Assembly (NCBI RefSeq): GCF_001050345.1
Contig: NZ_LFMW01000021.1
Coordinates: 1 to 64,000, forward strand
Length of the DNA stretch: 64,000 nucleotides
Source: Pseudomonas fildesensis
GTDB taxonomy: Bacteria > Pseudomonadota > Gammaproteobacteria > Pseudomonadales > Pseudomonadaceae
Reading direction: 5' to 3'
Under the pieces are notes generated by a model. The model saw only the letters and a program-made list of their open reading frames with translations, ran no database searches and had not been told where the DNA came from. Below are positions 16,701 to 24,552 of this stretch, piece by piece (the stretch's first letter is position 1; each line of letters begins with the position of its first letter). Made by a program: the position numbers and the translations under genes.

Positions 16701-18497
16701 ATGCACAGCGTTATTGGCTGGACCCTCGGCGAATGGCTTGCCGCCTATCGCAGCGGTGCAATGACCCCGGACATCCTGCTGACCCTGGCCGCCGAATACC
16801 CCGCCGCCGACACTGCCTGGATCGCCCGAGCGCAACCTGAACAATTAGCCGCTCAACTGGCGCAACTGGCAGAGCGCCTGGCAGCCCTGGGGGGCGATAT
16901 TGCCAAGTTGCCGCTGTACGGCGTGCCGTTTGCCATCAAGGACAATATTGATGCGGCTGGATGGGACACCACGGCAGCCTGCCCTGAATTTGCCTACGCT
17001 GCGACGTCGGATGCCACCGTGCTCGCCAAATTGCGTGCTGCCGGAGCGATCCTGATGGGCAAGACCAACCTCGATCAATTCGCCACCGGGCTGGTGGGCA
17101 CGCGCTCGCCTTTTGGCGCGGTGCGCAACAGCCTCAACCCGGCGTATGTGAGCGGCGGTTCCAGTTCCGGCTCTGCCTCGGTGGTGGCGCGTGGGCTGGT
17201 GGCGTTTTCACTGGGCACTGACACCGCAGGTTCCGGGCGGGTGCCGGCGGGGTTCAACAATATCGTCGGCTTGAAGCCGACCAAGGGCCGCTTGTCCAAT
17301 ACGGGCCTGGTGCCGGCGTGTCGCACCGTTGACTGCATCTCAGTGTTCGCGTTGACGGTGGAAGACGCCGAATCCGTTGCGAACGTGGCGGCGGGTTATG
17401 ACCCCAGCGATGCCTATTCCCGCACCAACCCCAATACTGCGCCGGTCGCGGTGGCTACATCGATCAAGCTGGCCATCCCGGCGAGCCTGGAGTTCTTCGG
17501 CGATACCCAGAACCAGGCCGTGTTCGAGCAGGCTGTCGAGGGCTTCAAGGCCCTCGGCGCGGTGATCACCCCGGTGGATTTCACTCCGTTCAAGGCGTTG
17601 GCGGACCAGTTGTATTTCGGCCCGTGGGTGGCTGAACGCACGGTGGCTTTGGAAGGCATGCTTGAACGCCAGCCGGAGGCGATCAACCCGGTGGTGCGCG
17701 GCATCGTTGAAAACGGCCGCACCTACAGCGCCTGTGATGCCTACAAAGCCGAATACCTGCGTGCCGAATTGAGCCGGCGGATCAACGACACGCTGGCCGG
17801 TTTCGATGCACTGCTGGTGCCGACTTCGCCGACGATTCGAACCCTTGAAGACATGGCCGTTGAGCCGGTGCGCTACAACTCGCAGTTCGGCTACTACACC
17901 AACTTCACTAACCTCGCGGACCTGTCGGCATTGGCACTGCCGGCGGGCCTACGGGTCGATGGTTTGCCCAGCGGCATCACCTTGCTCGCACCGGCCTGGC
18001 ATGACGCGGCCCTGGCTCATCTGGGCAAACGCTGGCAGGCCAGCCTTGACCTGCCGCTGGGTGCCACCCAACGCTATTTGCCGGCGCCGGCGCCGGTCAA
18101 GCAAGCGCTGGGCACCGTGCGGGTAGCGGTGGTGGGGGCACACCTCACCGGCATGCCGCTGAACTTCCAGCTGACTACGCGCAACGCAGTGCTGGTTGAG
18201 CAAACCCAGACGGCCAACCACTATCGCCTGTATGCGCTGCCGGGCACGGTGCCGCCGAAGCCGGGGCTCGCCAAGGCCGACAGCGGCCGCTCAATTATCG
18301 TCGAGCTGTGGGATATGCCCCTCGCACGCTTTGGTGAATTCGTCGCCGAGATTCCCGCGCCCTTGGGCATCGGCAACCTGACCCTGGCGGACGGGCGCAG
18401 CGTCAAGGGGTTCATCTGCGAGCCCTGGGCCCTGGCCGACGCCCTGGATGTCACCGAGTTCGGCGGCTGGCGTGCCTACGTCACCAGCAAGGGGTAA
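16701..18497 (+). CDS. atzF: Allophanate hydrolase
   Basis: A 598-residue enzyme that splits allophanate to ammonia and CO2, the last step of urea, biuret or cyanuric-acid breakdown. Residues 1 to about 440 form an amidase-signature domain with the catalytic Lys80 (GVPFAIKDNID), the cis-Ser stretch SGGSSSGSASVVARG and the nucleophile in LGTDTAGSGRVPAG (Ser178). The extra C-terminal domain, from about residue 460 (VRVAVVGAHLTGMPLNFQL), is typical of full-length AtzF. The ATG at 16701 is preferred to that at 16689 because GGAG at 16691-16694 sits 6 bases upstream. No urea carboxylase gene is adjacent, unlike the usual arrangement. Confidence 0.9.
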   Translation: MHSVIGWTLGEWLAAYRSGAMTPDILLTLAAEYPAADTAWIARAQPEQLAAQLAQLAERLAALGGDIAKLPLYGVPFAIKDNIDAAGWDTTAACPEFAYAATSDATVLAKLRAAGAILMGKTNLDQFATGLVGTRSPFGAVRNSLNPAYVSGGSSSGSASVVARGLVAFSLGTDTAGSGRVPAGFNNIVGLKPTKGRLSNTGLVPACRTVDCISVFALTVEDAESVANVAAGYDPSDAYSRTNPNTAPVAVATSIKLAIPASLEFFGDTQNQAVFEQAVEGFKALGAVITPVDFTPFKALADQLYFGPWVAERTVALEGMLERQPEAINPVVRGIVENGRTYSACDAYKAEYLRAELSRRINDTLAGFDALLVPTSPTIRTLEDMAVEPVRYNSQFGYYTNFTNLADLSALALPAGLRVDGLPSGITLLAPAWHDAALAHLGKRWQASLDLPLGATQRYLPAPAPVKQALGTVRVAVVGAHLTGMPLNFQLTTRNAVLVEQTQTANHYRLYALPGTVPPKPGLAKADSGRSIIVELWDMPLARFGEFVAEIPAPLGIGNLTLADGRSVKGFICEPWALADALDVTEFGGWRAYVTSKG

Positions 18498-18499
18498 GC

Positions 18500-19198
18500 A
18501 TGCAGCTCATCGCGCCGAGAACAACCAAAGAGCGCCCCGACAGCCTGGCCGAACAGATCTACGCGCAACTCAAGGCGGATATTTTCGACTTTCGCCTGCT
18601 GCCGGGTGACCGTTTCAGCGAAGGTGAAGTGGCCGAACGCATGCACGCCAGCCGTACGCCGGTGCGCCAGGCCCTCTATCGCCTGGAGCGGGAAGGCTAT
18701 GTGGAGGTGTATTTTCGCAGTGGCTGGCAGGTGAGGCCGTTCGACTTCACCTATTTCGAAGAGCTGTACGACGTACGGATCGTGCTGGAGTTGGCCGCCG
18801 TCGCACGCTTGTGCCTGATGGACGCGCCCGACAATGCGGTGCTCGATGGGCTCAAGGCGACCTGGCTGGTGGAGGAGGGTGAGCGCGTGCAGGACACGCA
18901 AACAGTGTCCGAGTTGGACGAACGCTTCCATTGCGCCCTGGTGGAAGCCACCGGCAACCGTGAAATGGCGCGTATGCACTACGCCATTACGGAAAAAATC
19001 CGCATCATTCGCCGCCTCGACTTTACCCAGGCGCCGCGTATTGCCGCGACTTACGAGGAGCATGAGCAGATAGTGAACGCGATCCTGCAACGGCGCAGCG
19101 ATCAGGCGCAGCACCTGCTCAAGCGGCATATCGAGCTGAGCAAGCAAGCGGTGCGCGAGATCACGTTGCATCGGTTGCATGTGGCCAGGCAGGGTTGA
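18500..19198 (+). CDS. GntR-family (FCD subfamily) transcriptional regulator
   Basis: A 232-residue regulator with an N-terminal winged helix-turn-helix (LAEQIYAQLKADIFDFRLLP, then ASRTPVRQALYRLEREGYVE) and a C-terminal all-helical FCD ligand-binding domain. The domain has the Asp and His residues that bind metal in this group (LDERFHCALVEATGN, YEEHEQIVNAI, LLKRHIELS). It begins two bases after the allophanate hydrolase stop, with AAGGGG upstream of the ATG. It most likely controls that gene and itself in response to a pathway metabolite. The effector is unknown. Confidence 0.9.
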   Translation: MQLIAPRTTKERPDSLAEQIYAQLKADIFDFRLLPGDRFSEGEVAERMHASRTPVRQALYRLEREGYVEVYFRSGWQVRPFDFTYFEELYDVRIVLELAAVARLCLMDAPDNAVLDGLKATWLVEEGERVQDTQTVSELDERFHCALVEATGNREMARMHYAITEKIRIIRRLDFTQAPRIAATYEEHEQIVNAILQRRSDQAQHLLKRHIELSKQAVREITLHRLHVARQG

Positions 19199-19231
19199 AA
19201 TGGCATGCGGCATGTAGTGTGAGTAGGGGCC

Positions 19232-19440
19232 GTTGTGGCGAGCGGGCTTGTTGTGGCGAGCGGGCTTGCCCCGCGTTGGGCTGCGAAGCGGCCCCAAGCC
19301 AGACGCCACTGTTCTATCTTGAAGAATGCGGTGGTTTTATTGGGGCCGCTTCGCAGCCCAACGCGGGGCAAGCCCGCTCGCCACAACAAGCCCGCTCGCC
19401 ACAATAATCCTAATCCCCACAACAAGCCCGCTCGCCACAG
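19232..19440. repeat. REPIN with 18-bp tandem repeats of its tip
   Basis: The core inverted pair is the same element as at 13701-13840. At the left tip the unit gttgtggcgagcgggctt is present twice in tandem (19232-19249, 19250-19267). On the right the complementary unit aagcccgctcgccacaac occurs at 19370-19387, as a one-base variant at 19388-19405, as a degenerate copy at 19406-19423, and as a 17-base copy at 19424-19440. The array fills the space between two convergent genes. Confidence 0.88.
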
Positions 19441-19441
19441 G

Positions 19442-20305
19442 TTAAAGGCCCCTACTCAAAAGACTCTGCAGTCTAGCCACCACCGCTTCACTGGCCCCTT
19501 GCATCGGCGCGCGCAGTTCACTGCCGATCAACCCTTCCAACGCCAACGCCGCCTTCACCGGCGCCGGGTTCGGCTCCATGAACATCGCATTGATCAACGG
19601 CACTAACTCAAAGAACGTCGCCCGTGCCTCCGCCAACTGGTTGTCCCGCACCTGCTGCCATAGCGCCACAAACCGCTCGGTGCGCACATGCGCCGACGCC
19701 GCAATCGCCCCACTGGCGCCCAGGCACAGCGCGTTGAAAATTTGGATGTCTTCGCCACACAACACATCCACCTCACCACTGGCCAACAGCGCCAGGGTAT
19801 TGCCCAGGTTGCCGCCGCAATCCTTGATCGCCACGATCCGCGCATGCCTGACGATGCTCAACAGCGTGGCCTGCTCAAACGTCACGCCGGTGCGATAGGG
19901 AATGTCATAGAGAATGATCGGCACGCTGGAGGCGTCCGCCACCGTGCGGAAAAACGCTTCAAGGCCTGCCTGGGAAGGGCGGATATAGCTGGGGGCGGGC
20001 ACCAGCAAACCCGCCACCGGGCGCTTGAGGATTTCGCCCTGGAACTGCAGCAATTCGATCTGGTTGTTGCCCGCCAGGCCCATCACTACGCGGTGCGCCG
20101 GCACCCACTGCAACACGGCATCGAGCACCGCCAGTTGTTCGTCACGGCTCAACGAAGCCGCTTCCCCTGTGGTGGTGCAGACCATGATGCCGGCAACGTG
20201 CTTTTCCAGCAGGTGGCCGACCAGCCGACGCAGGCCGATGTAGTCGATGGCACCGTCCTGAAACGGTGTGACCACGGGAACCCAGATACCTTGAAACGCG
20301 GACAT
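19442..20305 (-). CDS. DapA-family class I aldolase/lyase
   Basis: A 287-residue (beta/alpha)8-barrel of the dihydrodipicolinate synthase/N-acetylneuraminate lyase superfamily. The Schiff-base Lys161 is in RIVAIKDCGGN and the catalytic Tyr133 in PIILYDIPYRTG. The CTTTGEAASLS segment corresponds to the GTTGE carboxylate-binding motif. It could be a true DapA paralogue or act on another 2-oxo acid. The start MSAFQG at 20305 is chosen over the ATG at 20311 because AGGAG (20313-20317) is spaced 7 bases from it but only 1 base from the other. It stands alone, with no lysine genes nearby. Confidence 0.85.
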   Translation of the reverse strand: MSAFQGIWVPVVTPFQDGAIDYIGLRRLVGHLLEKHVAGIMVCTTTGEAASLSRDEQLAVLDAVLQWVPAHRVVMGLAGNNQIELLQFQGEILKRPVAGLLVPAPSYIRPSQAGLEAFFRTVADASSVPIILYDIPYRTGVTFEQATLLSIVRHARIVAIKDCGGNLGNTLALLASGEVDVLCGEDIQIFNALCLGASGAIAASAHVRTERFVALWQQVRDNQLAEARATFFELVPLINAMFMEPNPAPVKAALALEGLIGSELRAPMQGASEAVVARLQSLLSRGL

Positions 20306-20534
20306 ACACATACTCCTGATGATTGACCGATAACGTCACCGTCAGAAGGGCAGAGGGAATTGTGCAAGGGGGGAGACCGTCGCGCTCAATGTCCTGTCAG
20401 CTCATCTGACGGGACAGCGCGCCCCGGTCACATGAGCGACTGTTTCTTCGATTTGAGGGCGTGCGCAACGCAACCTTGCGCCTTGGCAATCAAGCCAATG
20501 GCGCAATGGTTAACGGAAGGCGATGCGGACATGA

Positions 20535-20579
20535 GCTGACACACCCTGAAGAAGGCGTCCATCTTCAGGGGATGTCAGC
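20535..20579. terminator. Long two-step hairpin overlapping a stop codon
   Basis: Outer arms gctgaca (20535-20541) and tgtcagc (20573-20579) and inner arms ccctgaag (20544-20551) and cttcaggg (20563-20570) form a 15-bp stem with a 2-by-2 internal loop. The TGA of the minus-strand hydrolase gene (20565-20567) lies within the inner arm. It is a likely 3'-end structure, without an obvious T-run. Confidence 0.55.
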
Positions 20580-21572
20580 AAATGTGTCAACCCCTGTAGG
20601 CGCCGGCAGATGTTCGCGCACGAACTCGGCCACTTCTGCAACCAGCTCCGCATCTTCCGGCGCGCCCATGAAGCCGCCATGGGGCATCGCTTCGAAAATA
20701 TGCAGCACTGCCGGCACCCGCGCCTGACGCAACGCGCGGTGCATACGCACCGTGTTGGACAGGAACAGATCCCGCGTGCCGCTTTGCAGGAAGGTCGGCG
20801 GAAAGCCCGCTGCGAAGTCGCCAAACAGCGGGGACAGGTACGGGTGGGACAGGTCCGCGCCGTCGGCATACAGCAGGTTGACGCCCATCAGCGGGTTGGG
20901 CAGCACGACATCGACGGTACGGTTGACCTGAAAACTGTCGCCCGACTCGGTCAGGTCCGCTTCCGGCGACAACAGCACCAGTGCCGCCGGCAATGGCAAG
21001 CCCTCGTCACGGGCGCGCAAGACCATCGCCGCAGCGAGGTTGCCCCCGGCTGAGCGGCCGCCGATCACGATGTGTTCAGCGGCGTGGCTTTTGAGTACAT
21101 GCCGGTAGGTGGCCAGGCAGTCATCCAGCGCCGCCGGGTAAGGGTGATCGGGCGGCATGCGGTAGTCCACGCCGTAGCAGACCATGCCGTGCAGGTCGGC
21201 CGCCTTACCGGCGGCGATACGGCAGTTTTCACCGCCACCGAACACCAGCGCGCCGCCGTGCAGGTCGATGTAGGCAAAACCCGTGGGATTTGCGGGGGTC
21301 GCTACGTGCACGGTGGCGGTGGCTACGGTGATGGTTTCCAGGCTGGCGTGCAGCAACGCCTCAAGGCCTGCGTTTGCACTGGCCTGGTACTGGGCAACGG
21401 CGGCTTGCCTGAGGCGCCAGCCGTCGTGGTCCTCGGGCTCGGGCATCGCGTACAAGGCGTTCAAGGGCGCGCCGTCTTCACCGACCAGGCGCTTGAGGGT
21501 CGCCTGGGCCTCGAGGCTGATCGATGACGGAACCGGGATCACCCTGGGGTCGATTTTCACGCCGTTGCTCAT
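20565..21572 (-). CDS. Alpha/beta hydrolase of the hormone-sensitive-lipase type
   Basis: A 335-residue esterase-like protein. The HGG oxyanion motif is in YIDLHGGALVFGGG, the nucleophile elbow in IGGRSAGGNLAAA, the acid probably in QSGTRDLFL, and the His in AMPHGGFMGA. This set defines the HSL (family IV) esterases, which hydrolyse short-chain esters in the cytoplasm. There is no signal peptide. It starts 6 bases after the stop of the upstream lipoprotein gene, so the two probably form an operon. The substrate is unknown. Confidence 0.87.
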   Translation of the reverse strand: MSNGVKIDPRVIPVPSSISLEAQATLKRLVGEDGAPLNALYAMPEPEDHDGWRLRQAAVAQYQASANAGLEALLHASLETITVATATVHVATPANPTGFAYIDLHGGALVFGGGENCRIAAGKAADLHGMVCYGVDYRMPPDHPYPAALDDCLATYRHVLKSHAAEHIVIGGRSAGGNLAAAMVLRARDEGLPLPAALVLLSPEADLTESGDSFQVNRTVDVVLPNPLMGVNLLYADGADLSHPYLSPLFGDFAAGFPPTFLQSGTRDLFLSNTVRMHRALRQARVPAVLHIFEAMPHGGFMGAPEDAELVAEVAEFVREHLPAPTGVDTFADIP

Positions 21573-21578
21573 GAGCAG

Positions 21579-22970
21579 TTACTCGAACTTATCGATGCGC
21601 GAGTCGGAGTAGAAAAACTCATTCTTGTCCGTACTCGATTCGTAGAAATAGGCGTAGTCGGTCAGGTAGTACAGATGGCTCACCCGCTTGTACTTGTCGT
21701 CGTCATCGCTGCACGACAAGGCCTTGGCGGAGCCGAGTAGATTGGGGTTGAGCTCGCGGGCCTGCAGTTCGCGCTCGACCACGCAGCGGGTGGTTTGCTG
21801 TTTGCCGTAATTGCCCACCAGGCTGTTGAGGGTCGAGCGAGTGGTCTGGTACACCACAGTGTCGCCCACCGGCAGGGTCTTCCAGTTGCCGGTGAAGCTC
21901 AGTTGGCTCAGCGCCGAGCTTTCAGCCATGCCGGTGCCGCCGTAGGTGGACTTCGATACCAGCGTCAACAGGTTGCGCCAACTCACCGATTGCGTCTCGT
22001 AGCCTTCGCCACGATGAGCGATCGCCAGCTGGCCGCTCGCGGCATCCTGGCTGATGAAGTATTCACTGGTCGCTTCGCTGGTCTTGCCCTTGAACGTCGA
22101 CGTGCCGGTCATGTGCACGTACTTGAGTGAACGGCTCGGCTTGTCCACGTTAAGAGGTGCGAGCGCGGCCAGCACTTGCGGCTGTGCCGAGGTCAGGGCG
22201 ATGGTCGCCGGGGCCTTCAAGCGCGGTTTGAACACCGGCAGCGCGGCGATCTTCTCCGGGTTCACGCAGACTTTGCTGAACAGCAGTTCATAGTCGGCAT
22301 CACTGCCGCCAATCCCGCGGGGCGTCGGGAAATTGTCGACCCGGCCATCGCTGACGCGGTTTCGGGCGTCCATGTCATAACCGGCCAGTTCCTTGTACGT
22401 GCCTTTGGCGCAGGACACCGCAAAGTGCTCGCGTTTTTGCGCGTACGGCGCGTCGTACGGCAGGTCATTCAACACGGTCGGGTTGTCGAAAGCGGCCCAA
22501 AAACGGACTTCGCCGTCGACGGTCTTGAGACTGCTGGCGTCGATCAGCACCCAATTACCACGGTCGTCAGTCTTGACCAGGCGCCAGTCCGGCTTCGGCG
22601 TTTCGGCACACGCGCGCACGAACGTCGGGTTGGCGCCGAGCGCCGCGCGCAGTTCGGCAGACAGTTGGCGCGCCTCGGTATAGCGACCGGCTTTGAGCGG
22701 ATAAACGCGCTGGGAGCCGTCGAGGTACAGCAGGTGCAATTGTGGCGACGAACACGCGGCTTCGAACTGCATGGTACGGCGCACGCCTGCGTCAGGTTGC
22801 GGCATCAGCAGCTCAAAGCTGAGGAGATCGCCTTCGCGCACGATACTGTTTTCTACCAGGGGCTGAGCCAGCGTGGCGGCGAGCAACTGATCGACTTTAT
22901 TGGCCTGGGTGGCGCAACCGGACAGGGTGGCGATGCTACCCACCAGCAAAAGGGAAGTGATAAAACGCAC
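21579..22970 (-). CDS. Uncharacterised lipoprotein, 463 residues
   Basis: The function is not recognised. The protein starts with a lipoprotein signal, MRFITSLLLVGSIATLSGC, with lipobox LSGC at residues 16-19, and no Asp at position +2, so outer-membrane sorting is likely. The rest is hydrophilic with repeated Cys-containing segments (FEAACSSPQ, FVRACAETP, FAVSCAKGT, FSKVCVNPE, TTRCVVERE, ALSCSDDDD), which suggests disulfides in the periplasm. It is probably co-transcribed with the HSL-type hydrolase 6 bases downstream. No enzyme motif is visible. Confidence 0.75.
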   Translation of the reverse strand: MRFITSLLLVGSIATLSGCATQANKVDQLLAATLAQPLVENSIVREGDLLSFELLMPQPDAGVRRTMQFEAACSSPQLHLLYLDGSQRVYPLKAGRYTEARQLSAELRAALGANPTFVRACAETPKPDWRLVKTDDRGNWVLIDASSLKTVDGEVRFWAAFDNPTVLNDLPYDAPYAQKREHFAVSCAKGTYKELAGYDMDARNRVSDGRVDNFPTPRGIGGSDADYELLFSKVCVNPEKIAALPVFKPRLKAPATIALTSAQPQVLAALAPLNVDKPSRSLKYVHMTGTSTFKGKTSEATSEYFISQDAASGQLAIAHRGEGYETQSVSWRNLLTLVSKSTYGGTGMAESSALSQLSFTGNWKTLPVGDTVVYQTTRSTLNSLVGNYGKQQTTRCVVERELQARELNPNLLGSAKALSCSDDDDKYKRVSHLYYLTDYAYFYESSTDKNEFFYSDSRIDKFE

Positions 22971-23133
22971 AGAAACCTCGTTGAGTCCATTCAGGGATGT
23001 AAGGGTGACGGCAGGAGCGGGTTAATCTTTAAGGGTAGCGTACCGACGTAGTGTCCGTCACGGCGGCGGGGTGCTCGGTCCTTACGCCACGTAGTGTGCG
23101 CTGTCCCTTCACTGCTGCCTCGATGGGGGCAAT

Positions 23134-23754
23134 TCAAGCCCTGCGCGCCATCAACAACACCGTCGCCGCCGCCGACAACAACCCTGCGCAGCAGCGATTG
23201 AAAATCCGCTTGCCACGCGGCTCGGCAAACCAGCGACGCATGTGCAGGCCCATATAGGCGTAGGCGCTGATGGCGATCCATTCCAGCGCCAGGAACATCG
23301 CCCCCAGCAGGGCGAATTGTGGGGTGATGGGCTGGCCGGGCACGACGAATTGCGGGAGGAAGGCGGTGAAGATCAGGATGGCTTTGGGGTTGCCTGCCGC
23401 CACCAGGAACTCCTGTCGCGCCAATGCCCACAAACCCACTTTTGCATTGTTTGATTCCGCGTTCGCCTGCGGCTTCGCCCGCCACAGTTGATACGCCAGA
23501 TAAAACAGATACGCCGCCCCCAGGATCTTGATCGCGTAGAACAACAACTCCGAGGTTTGCAGCACCACCGCCAAACCGGCGGAGGCGAGGGCGATCATCC
23601 CGGCGAAGGCCAGCAGGCGTCCAATGCCGGCCAGGCATGAGACTCGGTAGCCGTAACGGGTGGCGTTGCTTACGGACAGCAGGTTGTTGGGGCCTGGCGC
23701 CATGTTCAGGGCGAAGCAGGCGGGGAGGAAAAGGGCGAGGGTGGCGAGGTCCAT
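23134..23754 (-). CDS. LysE-family amino-acid/metabolite exporter
   Basis: A 206-residue inner membrane protein with six predicted helices. The N-terminus, ALFLPACFALNMAPGPNNLL, carries the family signature (P-G-P-N-N), and NPKAILIFTAFLPQFV is the second conserved block. LysE/RhtB proteins export amino acids or homoserine lactones by proton antiport. The start at 23754 is chosen for the usual family length and for GGAG 5 bases upstream, although the frame stays open to 24054. No regulator gene is adjacent. The substrate cannot be told. Confidence 0.9.
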   Translation of the reverse strand: MDLATLALFLPACFALNMAPGPNNLLSVSNATRYGYRVSCLAGIGRLLAFAGMIALASAGLAVVLQTSELLFYAIKILGAAYLFYLAYQLWRAKPQANAESNNAKVGLWALARQEFLVAAGNPKAILIFTAFLPQFVVPGQPITPQFALLGAMFLALEWIAISAYAYMGLHMRRWFAEPRGKRIFNRCCAGLLSAAATVLLMARRA

Positions 23755-23833
23755 GGTGGCTCCGACATTGGCGGGATCAAGGGGTATGAGGATAAGGGGT
23801 GGGGGTGTGCCCGGACAATCCGACGGTCTGTCG

Positions 23834-24394
23834 CTATCGATCCATTGCCGACCTCTTCGAGTTTTGCTCCACGGCGAGGGTGACCTCCGCGACCATTTTT
23901 TCAGCAGTGTTCTCGCCGTCAATTCGCAAAACCTGAACCGTCTGCTTTGAGATCCACGCTTCGTGCCGCGCTCTGCTGCGACTGGAAAAGGCCGGGTTGT
24001 CATACTGCGAGGCCCATTCGCGGAACGCCACGTGTATCTCATGCATATCGCCACCGTGTGCTATGCGATCGCCAAAAAGCTGCTGTTCACGCCGGGCCAA
24101 TCGATCAAGGCGAACAGGTGTCGGGGTTGTCACAAACACGATCAGATCGACATGGGCTATCAGCGCATCTCCCCATCCATCAAAAGAACCGGTCAGCACC
24201 CAGCCATGGTCGCTGAGTGTTTGTTCAATCAAACGAACCCGTTCATTGACGGGTCGCTTGGTCGTAAACGGTGGATTGGTGGGCAGCCAGTAGAAGTCAT
24301 CAACATCGACATGTTGTACGCCAAGCAACGGTGCGAGGGAGTGGCCCAACGTCGTCACGCCTGCACACGAGGCGCCTGTGATGTAGATCCGCAC
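23834..24394 (-). CDS. P-loop adenylate-kinase-like protein without the Walker lysine
   Basis: A 186-residue protein related to small nucleoside/adenylate-kinase-like P-loop proteins. The N-terminal loop reads ITGASCAGVTTLGHSLA: the Gly-rich turn and Thr are present, but the expected Lys is Val13. VDVDDFYWLPTNPPF and GWVLTGSFDGWG follow the usual order (acceptor site and Walker-B-like strand), and DRLARREQQLFG resembles the lid. The GTG start at 24394 is preceded by AGGAGG 4 bases upstream (24399-24404), better than an in-frame TTG at 24412. A substrate is not known. Confidence 0.78.
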   Translation of the reverse strand: MRIYITGASCAGVTTLGHSLAPLLGVQHVDVDDFYWLPTNPPFTTKRPVNERVRLIEQTLSDHGWVLTGSFDGWGDALIAHVDLIVFVTTPTPVRLDRLARREQQLFGDRIAHGGDMHEIHVAFREWASQYDNPAFSSRSRARHEAWISKQTVQVLRIDGENTAEKMVAEVTLAVEQNSKRSAMDR

Positions 24395-24552
24395 TTTTCC
24401 TCCTTGAAACAAGTCGGTTTAGAGGCCAGCAAGATATCCCATAGAGTCGCCCCTAAGTTGTAGACGCTTACTGAATGCAGTTCACCGGAAGCGGTCTATC
24501 GTGCTGTTTTACAGTGCCTCTATCAAGGTTGCCTGCCTTATTGCCCCCACAC

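Noticed and set aside
19370..19440. Possible CRISPR-like array
   Set aside because: The 18-base units are directly joined with no spacers and are clearly REP tips; no cas genes are present.
20461..20727. 88-codon plus-strand frame starting with GTG
   Set aside because: It runs into the hydrolase gene on the other strand and across the terminator hairpin; no protein features.
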